Positions 28,039 to 37,259 of a stretch of 64,000 bases of DNA are shown here, one piece after another. Under the pieces are notes generated by a model. That model was not told the origin of the DNA. It made no database searches and worked only from the letters and a program-made list of their open reading frames with translations. The position numbers and the translations under genes were made by a program. Location of the stretch: assembly GCF_009391885.1 (NCBI RefSeq), contig NZ_VZII01000016.1, positions 62,001-126,000 on the forward strand, given 5' to 3'. Origin of the DNA: Pseudomonas sp. MN1F. GTDB lineage: Bacteria; Pseudomonadota; Gammaproteobacteria; Pseudomonadales; Pseudomonadaceae. Position 1 is the stretch's first letter. Every line of letters begins with the position of its first letter.

Positions 28039-28302
28039 TTAATGTGTCATGCCCAGTTCGGCATCATCCATCAGTGCCTTGGCCATTGCGCTCAGATAAT
28101 GAGAAGCCCAGATCATCATCGGTTTCTCGTCCATCAGGCCTAGGATGGTCAATTCACGCACATAGCCCATCAGTTCCGAGGCCTGCTCGCGGGCATCGCG
28201 GCAAGGGATGCCGGGTTCGATGCGGAACAATGGGTGGGACTGGTTTTCACCTTGGAAGAAGGTGGTCATACCGACGGTGCATTGGGTGTTGTCTGTAGTC
28301 AT
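28039..28302 (-). CDS. DUF3077 family small protein
   Basis: An 87-aa protein of the Pseudomonas-restricted DUF3077 type; GENQSHPLFRIEPGIPCRDA, then ASELMGYVRELT and a C-terminal ASHYLSAMAKALMDDAE are the recognisable segments. The ATG at 28302 has GGGAG 8 nt upstream. It has no signal peptide. It follows the DUF6124-type gene by 55 nt and precedes the TccC-like gene on the same strand. Function is unknown; many copies occur in P. putida genomes. Confidence 0.8.
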   Translation of the reverse strand: MTTDNTQCTVGMTTFFQGENQSHPLFRIEPGIPCRDAREQASELMGYVRELTILGLMDEKPMMIWASHYLSAMAKALMDDAELGMTH

Positions 28303-28357
28303 TGTTCAATCTCCCTGAAAATTCTCGAATGCCTGGGCGGGCCTCATCACTCAAGCC

Positions 28358-28600
28358 TCAATGCAAAGTCCGAGGCCCAGTAGGCATCTGCACCTGGATC
28401 AACGCGGATTCGAGCAACACCCGCAGCGCCTCCAGCTCATGCATCGAGGTCATCATCAGGATCGACGCCGGTGACTTGGGCTGCAGCAGCAACGCCTGAT
28501 GCACCACGGTCGACGCACACAGCGCGTAGTCGGTGGCCTGGATCAGAGTGTCTTCGAGGGAATGAATATCGTGGGGTGGATCGGGGACAATCTTTAGCAT
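28358..28600 (-). CDS. DUF6124 family small protein
   Basis: An 80-aa protein that I recognise as the DUF6124 type common in Pseudomonas: MLKIVPDPPHD, then SLEDTLIQATDYALCASTVV and a helical MTSMHELEALRVLLESAL. The ATG at 28600 is the family start; an in-frame codon at 28636 would add 12 residues lying inside the hairpin-rich leader. It probably shares its transcript with the DUF3077 gene. Function is unknown. Confidence 0.78.
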   Translation of the reverse strand: MLKIVPDPPHDIHSLEDTLIQATDYALCASTVVHQALLLQPKSPASILMMTSMHELEALRVLLESALIQVQMPTGPRTLH

Positions 28601-28628
28601 GGTGGCGTTCTCATATGGGTTGCATAGA

Positions 28629-28718
28629 GCCGCCACTCATGACTTGCAGTGTGATGGGTGGCGGCCACGTACGGGTCTGCAAGACCGGGAGAACGAAAAC
28701 CGGCAGGTTCGAAAACCT
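28629..28718 (-). promoter_or_regulatory. Hairpin-rich leader of the DUF6124 gene
   Basis: Three perfect stems are stacked ahead of the start codon at 28600. They are AGGTT/AACCT around a TTCG loop (28705-28718), GGTCT/AGACC around a 3-nt loop (28674-28686), and an 8-bp GCCGCCAC/GTGGCGGC with a 21-nt loop (28629-28665). The layout looks like a structured RNA leader; ligand or partner unknown. Confidence 0.5.
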
Positions 28719-28966
28719 CCCGTACGCAGCCACCATAAAGCGAGTTCAATGGCATGCCACTGAACGTCGGTGATCAACATATGTTCTCAGCGGGCTTGCA
28801 GGCCCGGTCGCTGTTTTGACAACGACTGGGCCACACTAAGCCGCCAGAAACACCACCGCAATGGCCCAAGGGCGCTAGGAAGCTAATTCAGAAATGGACT
28901 ACAAACAACGGGAAAAATCTGAAGTTTTGGATCAGAGGGGATCGCCTTTGGATTTTCAGCGCTTAT

Positions 28967-29013
28967 GAGATCGAGCCTGCTCGCGATGCGCCGCGCGGGC
29001 GGCGCTCGATCTC
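28967..29013. repeat. 10-bp perfect inverted repeat in the gap before the FMN riboswitch
   Basis: GAGATCGAGC and GCTCGATCTC are separated by 27 GC-rich nt. The gap 28720-29103 otherwise shows no gene; a TTGCCA (29069) with TATGCT (29094), spaced 19 bp, may be the promoter of the riboswitch transcript. Confidence 0.6.
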
Positions 29014-29103
29014 GCAGGCGCCACAACTCCCAAGACATGTGCACCGCCAAAGGTCGTAGAACAGCGGCTTGCCAGCAAGGTGGCACAGTGCTGTATGCTT
29101 GGC

Positions 29104-29242
29104 CGGTCTTCAGGGCGGGGTGAAAGTCCCCACCGGCGGTAAATCGAAAGATGAGCCCGCGAGCGCCCCGGCCATGCCGGGGGTCAGCAGATCTGGTGCG
29201 ACTCCAGAGCCGACGGTCATAGTCCGGATGAAAGAAGGCGTC
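29104..29242 (+). promoter_or_regulatory. FMN riboswitch (RFN element)
   Basis: All hallmark blocks of the RFN element are present in order: TCTTCAGGGCGGGGTGAAAG, TCCCCACCGGCGGTAAAT, GAGCCCGCGAGCG, GTCAGCAGATCTGGTG, and CTCCAGAGCCGACGGTCATA ending in GTCCGGATGAAAGAAG. It lies about 80 nt ahead of ribB and controls it by FMN level. Confidence 0.97.
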
Positions 29243-29244
29243 AG

Positions 29245-29284
29245 GCAGGGGCCATTCGGGCGCCCCTGCGCGCGCATTTTGTTC
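29245..29284 (+). terminator. Riboswitch terminator hairpin before ribB
   Basis: GCAGGGGC (29245-29252) pairs with GCCCCTGC (29262-29269); a GC-rich tail and then TTTTGTT follow. It is placed where an FMN-controlled terminator is expected, directly after the aptamer. Confidence 0.7.
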
Positions 29285-29323
29285 GCCCCGAGACGTTCAT
29301 CGATCAATCACGAGGAGCGTTTC

Positions 29324-29974
29324 ATGTCCCCTTTGCTGCAAAAACAATTCCCCAATGTGTCCGCCGCCATCGCCGCCTTCCAGGCCGGGCGCCCTGTGCT
29401 GCTGCTCGACGATGACGACCGCGAGGACGAAGCCGACATCGTCGCCGCCGCCGAAAACCTGTCGTTGCAGACCATGGCCATGATGATCCGCGACTGCAGC
29501 GGCATCGTCTGCCTGTGCCTGGACGAAGCCACCGTCGATGCCCTGCAACTGGCGCCGATGGTGCAGAACAACCAGGCCCGCCACGGCACCGGCTTCACCG
29601 TCACCATCGAGGCGGCCGAAGGCGTGAGCACCGGTGTTTCCGCGCAGGACCGCATCACCACCATCGAGGCGGCGCTGCGTTCGACCGCCGAGCAACGCCA
29701 TATCGTCAGCCCGGGCCATGTGTTCCCGCTGCGTGCGCGTGATGGTGGCGTGCTGGCTCGTCGCGGGCATACCGAAGGTTCCGTAGACCTGGCACGCCTG
29801 GCCGGTCTGCGCCCGGCCGCGGTGCTGTGCGAGCTGATGAACCCCGATGGCAGCATGGCACGGGGCGAGCAGGTGGCGGTGTATGCACGGCAGTACAACT
29901 TGCCTGTGCTGACTATCGAAGAGTTGGCGCGGTGCCGTGAGGCGATGCTGGAGCTGGAAGCCGAGCCTGCCTGA
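29324..29974 (+). CDS. ribB: 3,4-dihydroxy-2-butanone 4-phosphate synthase RibB
   Basis: A 216-aa stand-alone RibB, which converts ribulose 5-phosphate to the four-carbon precursor of riboflavin. Metal and substrate motifs are LLLDDDDREDEADIV, HGTGFTVTIEA and ARRGHTEGSVDLA, all intact. The ATG at 29324 has GAGGAG 7 nt upstream. Control by the FMN riboswitch makes this the regulated copy; a second RibB domain lies in the rib operon at 40572. The downstream region carries a REP pair. Confidence 0.95.
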   Translation: MSPLLQKQFPNVSAAIAAFQAGRPVLLLDDDDREDEADIVAAAENLSLQTMAMMIRDCSGIVCLCLDEATVDALQLAPMVQNNQARHGTGFTVTIEAAEGVSTGVSAQDRITTIEAALRSTAEQRHIVSPGHVFPLRARDGGVLARRGHTEGSVDLARLAGLRPAAVLCELMNPDGSMARGEQVAVYARQYNLPVLTIEELARCREAMLELEAEPA

Positions 29975-29997
29975 CAGACCGTACGGGGCCGCTTTGC

Positions 29998-30085
29998 GGC
30001 CCATTCGCGGGTAAACCCGCACACAGGGACTGCGCCAACTCTGAACCCGGTGCAGACCTTGTGTGGGTTTACCCGCGAATGGGCC
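29998..30085. repeat. Inverted pair of REP elements between ribB and xseB
   Basis: Arms at 29998-30025 and 30060-30085 share CATTCGCGGGTAAACCC and its complement and face each other. A smaller GGGGCCGC/GCGGCC hairpin precedes the left arm. Confidence 0.85.
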
Positions 30086-30166
30086 AGTGAATCCAGCGGA
30101 AGTTTGCTCCCCTAGCCCCGCTCTGCTAACGTCGCGCGGTTCTGACCCGCCTACGAGACTGTCGCC

Positions 30167-30409
30167 ATGGCCCGCAAAAAAGCCACCATCGATTTCGAAC
30201 AATCCCTCGCCGACCTGCAAGCCCTGGTCGAGCGCCTGGAGAACGGCGAACTGTCGCTGGAAGACTCGCTGGCCGCGTTCGAGCAAGGCATCGCCCTGAC
30301 CCGCGATTGCCAGGGCGCCCTGGCCCAGGCTGAACAGAAAGTGCAGATCCTGCTGGAACGTGACGGCGAACTCGCCGCGCAGCCGTTCGATGCGGAGCCA
30401 GAGGCATGA
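30167..30409 (+). CDS. xseB: Exodeoxyribonuclease VII small subunit XseB
   Basis: An 80-aa small subunit of exonuclease VII, partner of XseA, which degrades single-stranded DNA. The family pattern [19 protein letters not shown] followed by [14 protein letters not shown] and [16 protein letters not shown] is complete. The stop overlaps the ispA ATG (ATGA), giving the widespread order xseB-ispA-dxs. Confidence 0.96.
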   Translation: MARKKATIDFEQSLADLQALVERLENGELSLEDSLAAFEQGIALTRDCQGALAQAEQKVQILLERDGELAAQPFDAEPEA

Positions 30410-31293
30410 TCACTGCTTACCAGGCCAGCTGTCAGGCCCGTGTCGACGCCGCCCTCGAACCCCTGTTCGTCGCCCCGACCAAAGAGCTGGAACGCCTGTA
30501 TGCCGCCATGCGCTACAGCGTGATGAACGGCGGCAAGCGCGTGCGCCCGCTGCTCGCCTATGCGGCCTGCGAAGCCCTTGGCGCGCCGGCCGAGCAAGCC
30601 AACGGTGCCGCCTGTGCAGTAGAGCTGATCCACGCCTATTCGCTGGTGCATGACGACCTGCCAGCCATGGACGACGACGACTTGCGCCGTGGCCAGCCAA
30701 CTACCCACAAAGCTTTCGACGAAGCCTGCGCGATTCTCGCTGGCGATGGCTTGCAGAGCCTGGCGTTCAGCGCCCTGCTCGACCCACGCCTGAGCCCGCA
30801 GGCCGACAGCATCCGCCTGGCCATGGTCCAGGTTCTAGCCAAGGCTGCAGGCCCAGCAGGCATGGTCGGCGGCCAGGCCATCGACCTCGGTTCGGTTGGC
30901 CTGAAGCTGGACCAGCAGGCCCTGGAATTCATGCACCGGCACAAGACCGGCGCGCTGATCGAAGCCAGCGTGCGCCTCGGCGCCCTGGCCAGTGCCCGCG
31001 CCGAGCAGGCGCAGCTGGATGCCCTGCAGACTTATGCACAGGCCATCGGCCTGGCCTTCCAGGTGCAGGACGATATCCTCGACGTGGAAAGCGACACCGC
31101 CACCCTGGGCAAGCGCCAGGGCGCCGACATCGCCCGTGACAAACCGACCTACCCGGCGCTGCTGGGGCTGGAAGCCGCAAAGGCCTACGCAATCGAACTG
31201 CGCGACCAGGCGCTGATCGCCCTGCAAGGCTTTGGTGAAGCCGCCGAGCCGCTGCGGGCGTTGGCGCGCTACATCGTCGAACGCCGTCATTAA
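30406..31293 (+). CDS. ispA: Farnesyl diphosphate synthase IspA
   Basis: A 295-aa trans-prenyltransferase that condenses IPP with DMAPP and GPP to make farnesyl diphosphate. The first Asp-rich motif is [14 protein letters not shown] (from Asp83) and the second is VQDDILDVE near residue 222; [13 protein letters not shown] lies near residue 42. The ATG overlaps the xseB stop. Together with dxs downstream it feeds ubiquinone and undecaprenyl carriers. Confidence 0.96.
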   Translation: MITAYQASCQARVDAALEPLFVAPTKELERLYAAMRYSVMNGGKRVRPLLAYAACEALGAPAEQANGAACAVELIHAYSLVHDDLPAMDDDDLRRGQPTTHKAFDEACAILAGDGLQSLAFSALLDPRLSPQADSIRLAMVQVLAKAAGPAGMVGGQAIDLGSVGLKLDQQALEFMHRHKTGALIEASVRLGALASARAEQAQLDALQTYAQAIGLAFQVQDDILDVESDTATLGKRQGADIARDKPTYPALLGLEAAKAYAIELRDQALIALQGFGEAAEPLRALARYIVERRH

Positions 31294-31426
31294 GGCCTGA
31301 TACCAATCCCCGGTGGGAGCGGGTTTACCCGCCCCTACAGGGTCCGCGTAACCCGTGGTCGAATGGGCACTTTTCCCACAATGGGGTAAACTGCCGCGTC
31401 TTCACACACCTATAACGACTCGCCTG

Positions 31427-33322
31427 ATGCCCACGACGTTTCAAGAGATCCCCCGCGAACGCCCGGTCACGCCGTTGCTCGACCGCGCTGACACGCCTGC
31501 CGGCCTGCGCCGGCTGGCTGAAGCCGACCTGGAGACCCTGGCCGACGAGTTGCGCCAGGAGTTGCTCTACACCGTTGGTCAGACCGGTGGGCATTTCGGC
31601 GCCGGTCTGGGCGTCATCGAGCTGACGATTGCCCTGCACTACGTCTTCGACACCCCGGATGACCGGCTGGTGTGGGACGTCGGCCACCAGGCCTACCCGC
31701 ACAAGATTCTCACCGGGCGCCGCAACCGCATGCTCAGCCTGCGCCAGAAGGACGGCATCGCCGCCTTCCCGCGCCGCAGCGAGAGCGAGTACGACACCTT
31801 CGGCGTCGGCCACTCCAGCACCTCGATCAGCGCCGCGCTGGGCATGGCCATTGCCGCCCGCCTGCAGAACAGCGCACGCAAGTCGATCGCCGTGATCGGC
31901 GACGGCGCCCTCACTGCCGGCATGGCTTTCGAAGCGTTGAACCACGCCCAGGAAGTCAACGCTGACATGCTGGTGATCCTCAACGACAACGACATGTCGA
32001 TTTCGCGCAATGTCGGCGGCCTGTCCAACTACCTGGCCAAGATCCTTTCCAGCCGCACCTACGCGAGCATGCGCGAGGGCAGCAAGAAGGTGCTGTCACG
32101 CCTGCCCGGTGCCTGGGAAATCGCCCGTCGCACCGAGGAATACGCCAAGGGCATGCTGGTGCCGGGCACGCTGTTCGAAGAGCTGGGCTGGAACTACATC
32201 GGCCCGATCGACGGCCATGACCTGCCCACCATGATCGCCACCCTGCGCAACATGCGTGACCTCAAAGGCCCGCAGTTCCTGCACGTGGTGACCAAGAAGG
32301 GCAAGGGCTTCGCCCCGGCCGAGGTCGACCCGATCGGCTACCACGCCATTACCAAGCTCGAACCCGCCGACAAGCCGGCTGCGCCGAAGAAGGTCAGCGG
32401 GCCGAAGTACTCTGCGGTGTTCGGCCAGTGGCTGTGCGACATGGCCGCCGCCGACAACCGCCTGGTGGGCATCACCCCGGCGATGAAGGAAGGCTCCGAC
32501 CTGGTCGATTTCAGCGAGCGCTACCCCGAGCGTTACTTCGACGTCGCGATCGCCGAGCAGCACGCGGTGACCCTGGCCGCGGGCATGGCCTGCGAAGGCA
32601 GCAAGCCGGTGGTAGCGATCTACTCCACCTTCCTGCAGCGCGGCTACGACCAGCTGATCCACGACGTGGCGGTGCAGAACCTCGATGTGCTGTTCGCCAT
32701 CGACCGCGCCGGCCTGGTCGGCGAAGACGGCCCGACCCACGCTGGCGCCTATGACCTGTCGTACCTGCGCTGCATCCCCGGCATGCTGGTGATGACCCCG
32801 AGCGACGAGAACGAACTGCGCAAGATGCTCAGCACCGGCCACCTGTACAACGGCCCGGCCGCTGTGCGCTACCCGCGCGGCACCGGCCCGAACGCACCGA
32901 TCAGTGGCGACCTCGAACCGCTGGAAATCGGCAAGGGTGTGGTGCGCCGCCAGGGCGAGAAAGTCGCCCTGCTGGTGTTCGGCGTGCAGTTGGCCGAGGC
33001 CCTGCAGGTTGCCGAGCAGATCAACGCCACCGTGGTCGACATGCGCTTCGTCAAGCCGCTGGACGAGGCCCTGGTGCTGGAACTGGCTGCCAGCCATGAG
33101 CTGCTGGTGACCATCGAAGAGAACAGCATCATGGGTGGAGCCGGGGCTGCCGTGGGCGAGTTCCTGGCCCGTGAGGGCGTGGTCAAGCCGTTGCTGCACC
33201 TGGGGCTGCCGGATATCTATGTCGAGCATGCCAAACCGGCGCAGATGCTCGCCGAGTGTGGGCTGGATGTTGCTGGCATCGAGGCCTCGGTGAAAGCCCG
33301 CATGGCCAGGCTCGGCCTGTAA
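31427..33322 (+). CDS. dxs: 1-deoxy-D-xylulose-5-phosphate synthase Dxs
   Basis: A 631-aa thiamine-diphosphate enzyme that makes DXP from pyruvate and glyceraldehyde 3-phosphate, the entry to the MEP isoprenoid route. Key segments are [16 protein letters not shown], the TPP site [17 protein letters not shown] and the transketolase part [15 protein letters not shown]. The start [14 protein letters not shown] at 31427 is the family start; the frame is open back to 31355. The 133-bp gap after ispA contains a single REP-like GGGCGGGTTTACCCGCCC-type unit. Confidence 0.97.
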   Translation: MPTTFQEIPRERPVTPLLDRADTPAGLRRLAEADLETLADELRQELLYTVGQTGGHFGAGLGVIELTIALHYVFDTPDDRLVWDVGHQAYPHKILTGRRNRMLSLRQKDGIAAFPRRSESEYDTFGVGHSSTSISAALGMAIAARLQNSARKSIAVIGDGALTAGMAFEALNHAQEVNADMLVILNDNDMSISRNVGGLSNYLAKILSSRTYASMREGSKKVLSRLPGAWEIARRTEEYAKGMLVPGTLFEELGWNYIGPIDGHDLPTMIATLRNMRDLKGPQFLHVVTKKGKGFAPAEVDPIGYHAITKLEPADKPAAPKKVSGPKYSAVFGQWLCDMAAADNRLVGITPAMKEGSDLVDFSERYPERYFDVAIAEQHAVTLAAGMACEGSKPVVAIYSTFLQRGYDQLIHDVAVQNLDVLFAIDRAGLVGEDGPTHAGAYDLSYLRCIPGMLVMTPSDENELRKMLSTGHLYNGPAAVRYPRGTGPNAPISGDLEPLEIGKGVVRRQGEKVALLVFGVQLAEALQVAEQINATVVDMRFVKPLDEALVLELAASHELLVTIEENSIMGGAGAAVGEFLAREGVVKPLLHLGLPDIYVEHAKPAQMLAECGLDVAGIEASVKARMARLGL

Positions 33323-33344
33323 ATTCTGGGGCCGCTTTGCGGCC

Positions 33345-33428
33345 CATCGCCGGCAAGCCAGCTCCCACAGGAACCGCGCAGGCCTCCAGGCCAATGCGGA
33401 TCCTGTGAGAGCTGGTTTGCCGGCGATT
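33345..33428. repeat. Inverted REP pair in the leader of the BtuB-like gene
   Basis: GCCGGCAAGCCAGCTCCCAC and its near-perfect complement form arms on both sides of about 35 nt. The right arm ends about 20 nt before the receptor's ATG. No cobalamin-riboswitch consensus is visible in this leader. Confidence 0.8.
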
Positions 33429-33443
33429 GCGTTGGAAGCCGCG

Positions 33444-35315
33444 ATGAAAGCCTCAACCTTTGCCACCCTGCTCTGCCTCCCCATCCCCTTGCTGGCCGCT
33501 GAACGCGACGACGCTCTCAAGCTCCCCGACATCCTGATCAGCGCCAACCGCCAGGTTGAATCCCGCAGCGCCACCAGCGCCGCCAACACCGTTTTCACCC
33601 GCGCCGACATCGACCGCCTGCAACCCAGCAGCGTCACCGACCTGCTCACCCGCGTGCCCGGTGTGCAAGTCGCGCCCACCGGCGGCCGCGGCAGCCTGCC
33701 CGGCATCTTCATCCGTGGCACCAAGGCCGCCCAGAGCCTGGTGCTGGTCGATGGCGTGCGCATCGCCAATGCCACCTCCGGCGATAGCGGCTTGCAGTTT
33801 CTCGATGTCGACCAGATCGAACGCGTCGAAGTGCTGCGCGGTTCGCGCTCGGCGGTGTATGGCAGCGATGCCATTGGCGGGGTGATCCAGATCTTCACCC
33901 GCCGCAGCAGCGGCCCCGGCCTGCAACCACGCCTGCGCCTGGCGACGGGCAGCAACCAGACGTTCCAGCGCAGCCTGGGGCTGTCTGGTGGTGACGATGC
34001 CACCCGCTTCAATCTCGGCGCCAGCCTGGATGAAACAGCCGGTATCGACTCGACCGGGCCGTCGTTTGCCAGCGACAGCGACCACGACGCCTACCGCAAC
34101 AAGTCGCTCAACCTGAGCCTGAGCCACACGTTTGGTGAGCGCTTCGAAGCCGGCCTGAATCTGCTCGACAGCCGCGGCCGCAGCGAGTACGACAACCCGT
34201 TCGGCCGCTTCGACCCGGTCACCTTCCAGAGCTTCGGGCAAAAGCCCTACACCGACTTCAGCGTCAGCAGCCTGGGCAGCTATTTCGATGCTCAGCTCAA
34301 CGACCTCTGGCATTCGCGCCTGGAACTCGCCCACAGCGAGAACCGTGACGACAAGCGTGACAAGCTCAGCGACGAGCGCTTCGTGTTCAACACCTACCGC
34401 GACCAGGTCACCTGGCAGAACGACCTGGCCCTGGCCGAGCGGCACAACCTGCTGCTGGGCGGTGACTGGTACGAAGACCGCGTACACGGCAGCACCGATT
34501 TTACCGAGGACAGCCGCTGGAACCGTGCGGCCTTCATCCAGCACCGCTACAGCGGCGAAGACTTCTCCACCGAGCTTGGCGTACGGCACGACGAGAACCA
34601 GCAGTTCGGCGGCCAGACTACCTGGAGTGGCAGCCTTACCGTGCCGCTGAATGCCCGCAATGACGTGCTGCTGTCCTACAGCGAAGGCTTCCGCGCCCCA
34701 ACGTTCAACGACCTGTACTACCCGCAGTTCAGCAACCCGGACCTCAAGCCCGAGCGCTCGAAGAGTTATGAAGTGCAGTGGCGCAGCCAGCTCAGCCGCG
34801 ACAGCCGCCTGGAAACCTCGCTGTACCGCACCGACCTGCGCGATGCGATCATCTTCGGCCAGGACTCGATTCCGCAAAACGTCGCTTCGGCGCGTATCAA
34901 CGGCCTGGAAATGGCACTGCACCAGCGATGGGGCGAATGGCGCAGCCAACTGGGCCTGGCGCTGATCGACCCTCGCGACCGCGACAGTGGCCATACCCTG
35001 GCCCGTCGCGCCCGACGCACCCTGAGCCTGGATCTGGACCGCCAGTTCGAACGGTTTAACGTGGGCGCCAGCTGGCAGGCCGTGAGCGCAAGCTACGACG
35101 ACGAGGCCAACCGCAATCGACTCGGCGGATACGGCCTGCTGGGCCTGCGTGCGGGCTGGCAGGCTACCGAGGAACTGAAGCTGGAAGTGAAGCTGGATAA
35201 TCTCCTGGACAAGGATTACAGCCGGGCACTGTACAGCTTCGACGGGGCCAGCTACGGCTACCGCGAAGAAGGCCGCACCGCGCTGTTCAGCGTCACCTGG
35301 ACGCCGGCACTCTAG
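33444..35315 (+). CDS. btuB: TonB-dependent receptor, BtuB-like (cobalamin)
   Basis: A 623-aa outer-membrane receptor. A signal peptide (MKASTFATLLCLPIPLLAAE) is followed by a plug domain (VTDLLTRVPGVQVAPTGGRG, RVEVLRGSRSAVYGSDAIGG) and a beta barrel. The length and the plug pattern match BtuB. The 3' end runs 23 bp into the convergent btuF-like gene, which supports a vitamin B12 role. The ATG at 33444 gives the signal peptide. The C-terminus is ...FSVTWTPAL instead of ending in Phe. Confidence 0.85.
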   Translation: MKASTFATLLCLPIPLLAAERDDALKLPDILISANRQVESRSATSAANTVFTRADIDRLQPSSVTDLLTRVPGVQVAPTGGRGSLPGIFIRGTKAAQSLVLVDGVRIANATSGDSGLQFLDVDQIERVEVLRGSRSAVYGSDAIGGVIQIFTRRSSGPGLQPRLRLATGSNQTFQRSLGLSGGDDATRFNLGASLDETAGIDSTGPSFASDSDHDAYRNKSLNLSLSHTFGERFEAGLNLLDSRGRSEYDNPFGRFDPVTFQSFGQKPYTDFSVSSLGSYFDAQLNDLWHSRLELAHSENRDDKRDKLSDERFVFNTYRDQVTWQNDLALAERHNLLLGGDWYEDRVHGSTDFTEDSRWNRAAFIQHRYSGEDFSTELGVRHDENQQFGGQTTWSGSLTVPLNARNDVLLSYSEGFRAPTFNDLYYPQFSNPDLKPERSKSYEVQWRSQLSRDSRLETSLYRTDLRDAIIFGQDSIPQNVASARINGLEMALHQRWGEWRSQLGLALIDPRDRDSGHTLARRARRTLSLDLDRQFERFNVGASWQAVSASYDDEANRNRLGGYGLLGLRAGWQATEELKLEVKLDNLLDKDYSRALYSFDGASYGYREEGRTALFSVTWTPAL

Positions 35316-36105
35316 CCGCCAACAGCGCGCACAGGCGGGCGATGGCTTCGATCATCTGCCCGCTCGGCCGCTCCAGGCCCTTGTCCGGCACCACCAGCAA
35401 GCCCTCGCCTGCCACCGCGCTCAGCCGTGGCCAGGCCTTCCAGCTGGCCAACTGATCCTCGTCACCCGCCAGGATCACCTGCGGGTCACGCATCAGTACC
35501 GACTCGACATTCACCTGCGGGGCCGGCTGGCTCAGGTCGGCAAAGACATTGCGCGCCCCACACACCGCCAAGGCATCGCTGACCACCTGCTGGCCGCCCA
35601 AGGTGTACAGCGGCCGGTCCCACACCTGATAGAACACCCGCAACGGTTGCTCGCGCCGATACTGCTGGCGCAGCTGCTGCAAGCGTTCGCGCAGGGCCTG
35701 CACGTAGGGCCGGCCTTGCTCGCCCCGCCCGACACGCACGGCAATGGCCTCGATCTGGTCGAGCAATTGGTTCAGGTCATGGGGTTCGGCGCTGTAAGTG
35801 GCGATGCCCAGGCGCTTGAGCTGGTCGCGCTGGGCCGGTGCCACGCTGCCAGGCCAGAGCAGCAGCAGGTCGGGCTTGAGGCTGAGCAGGGTTTCCATGT
35901 CCAGCTGGCCCTGGCGCCCGACCGAGGGTAGCCGTTGCAGCGCTTGCGGTCGCTCGCCGCCATCGAGCACGCCTACCAGCAGGTCATCGGCGTGCAGTTC
36001 GAGCATGATCTCGCTCATCGACGGCGCGAGGCTGACCACGCGCAAGGGCTCGCCGGCCCTTGCGCTGAGGGCCAGCAGTGCCAGCAGGCAAAGCAGGACG
36101 CGCAT
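35293..36105 (-). CDS. btuF: Cobalamin-binding periplasmic protein BtuF-like
   Basis: A 270-aa periplasmic binding protein with a signal peptide ([19 protein letters not shown]) and the BtuF/FecB pattern RVVSLAPSMSEIMLELHADD, LPSVGRQGQLDMETLLSLKP and DLLLLWPG. It should hand vitamin B12 to an inner-membrane ABC transporter, which is not in the window. The start codon touches the preceding stop (TGATG). Its 3' end overlaps the convergent receptor gene. Confidence 0.87.
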   Translation of the reverse strand: MRVLLCLLALLALSARAGEPLRVVSLAPSMSEIMLELHADDLLVGVLDGGERPQALQRLPSVGRQGQLDMETLLSLKPDLLLLWPGSVAPAQRDQLKRLGIATYSAEPHDLNQLLDQIEAIAVRVGRGEQGRPYVQALRERLQQLRQQYRREQPLRVFYQVWDRPLYTLGGQQVVSDALAVCGARNVFADLSQPAPQVNVESVLMRDPQVILAGDEDQLASWKAWPRLSAVAGEGLLVVPDKGLERPSGQMIEAIARLCALLAARVPASR

Positions 36106-36524
36106 CAGCCCAGCTGACGCGGAATACGGTAGAGGTAGAGCACCACCACAGTGGACAGCGCCAGGAGGATCTGCGCCACCGCCTCCAGCCCGACCAGCAC
36201 CGACAGTGCGGCGACCCAGGCCGGGAAGCAGGCAAACAGCATGGCCATGCGTCGCACTCGCGCCAGGGTGATCCAGGCGGCTGGCTCTTCAGCCGTGCCC
36301 AGCACTTTCGAGGTGGCGATCAGTGCCCGCTTGTAGGCACCGAAGCGCGGCAAGCTGAGGAACATGGTCGCGGCGCCAGCAATGAACAGCGGCATCGCCA
36401 GCACCGGGATCAGCGCATCGCCACCGCCAAAGGCCCAGGCCATGACCGGCAGCGGCACCAGGCCGACCGCCAGGTACTGCCACCAGGCCAACGCCAGGCG
36501 CCGCTTGACCTCGCCGCGGGTCAC
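36105..36524 (-). CDS. Small inner-membrane protein of unknown function
   Basis: A 139-aa protein with about four hydrophobic segments ([70 protein letters not shown]). I do not recognise the family. The start is GTG at 36524, overlapping the ribA stop (GTGA), and its stop touches the btuF start, so it is the middle gene of ribA-membrane protein-btuF. Its position suggests, but does not show, a link to cofactor handling. Confidence 0.78.
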   Translation of the reverse strand: MTRGEVKRRLALAWWQYLAVGLVPLPVMAWAFGGGDALIPVLAMPLFIAGAATMFLSLPRFGAYKRALIATSKVLGTAEEPAAWITLARVRRMAMLFACFPAWVAALSVLVGLEAVAQILLALSTVVVLYLYRIPRQLG

Positions 36525-37138
36525 GCCTGGGGCACCTCGCCCTGGTGTTCGTTACCCAGCATGTGGCCGAGCTTGCCGGCCTTGGTCGCCAGGTAGTAAC
36601 GGTTGTGCGGGTTGTGCCCGGTGTGCAGCGGCACGCGCTCGGCGACCTTGATGTTCATGTCGGTCAGCGCTTTGACCTTGCGCGGGTTGTTGGTCATCAG
36701 GCGCAGCGATTTCACGCCCAGGTGCTCCAGCATCGGCAGGCACATGGCGTAGTCGCGCTGGTCGGCGGCAAAGCCCAGGCGCTCGTTGGCTTCGACGGTG
36801 TCGGCACCACCATCCTGCAGCTCATAAGCGCGGATCTTGTTCAAAAGGCCGATGCCGCGGCCTTCCTGACGCAGGTACAGCAGCACGCCACGGCCTTCGC
36901 GGGCGATTGCCTGCAGCGCGGCTTCCAGCTGCGAACCGCAGTCGCAGCGCTGGCTGAACAGGGCGTCGCCGGTCAGGCACTCGGAGTGCAGGCGCCCCAG
37001 CACCGGCTCGCCGTCGGCGATATCACCCAGGCTGAGCACCACGTGCTCACGGCCAGTGGCTTCGTCGAGGAAGCCATGCATGGTGAAAATCGCAAAGGGA
37101 GTCGGGAGTTTCGAGGCGGCAACAAAGACGACGGGCAC
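36521..37138 (-). CDS. ribA: GTP cyclohydrolase II RibA
   Basis: A 205-aa stand-alone GTP cyclohydrolase II, the first committed step of riboflavin synthesis. The zinc site [20 protein letters not shown] with its three Cys and the catalytic segment [19 protein letters not shown] are intact. The start is GTG at 37138 ([12 protein letters not shown]) with AGGAG 6 nt upstream. It supplies the activity that the RibB-fused domain at 40572 seems to lack. Confidence 0.95.
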   Translation of the reverse strand: MPVVFVAASKLPTPFAIFTMHGFLDEATGREHVVLSLGDIADGEPVLGRLHSECLTGDALFSQRCDCGSQLEAALQAIAREGRGVLLYLRQEGRGIGLLNKIRAYELQDGGADTVEANERLGFAADQRDYAMCLPMLEHLGVKSLRLMTNNPRKVKALTDMNIKVAERVPLHTGHNPHNRYYLATKAGKLGHMLGNEHQGEVPQA

Positions 37139-37259
37139 GTTGTGCTCCTGGATAAGTAGGAAATTTCTCGTGAGCCGATTGTATCAGCAGGTCGCCGCGT
37201 GTGCGCTCGTTGAATACCGTGGCTTAAGATCGAAAAGTTCGATGCTTAGTTACACGAAC

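Noticed and set aside
25108..28718. Classical toxin-immunity pair
   Set aside because: No small gene follows the toxin's 3' end, where Rhs immunity genes normally lie; the small genes are upstream and of Pseudomonas-wide families.
33323..33443. Cobalamin riboswitch before the B12 receptor
   Set aside because: The usual conserved box sequences are not present; the space is taken by a REP pair.
32096..34012. Long minus-strand frame opposite dxs and the receptor gene
   Set aside because: It has no family motif and lies over two well-supported genes on the other strand.
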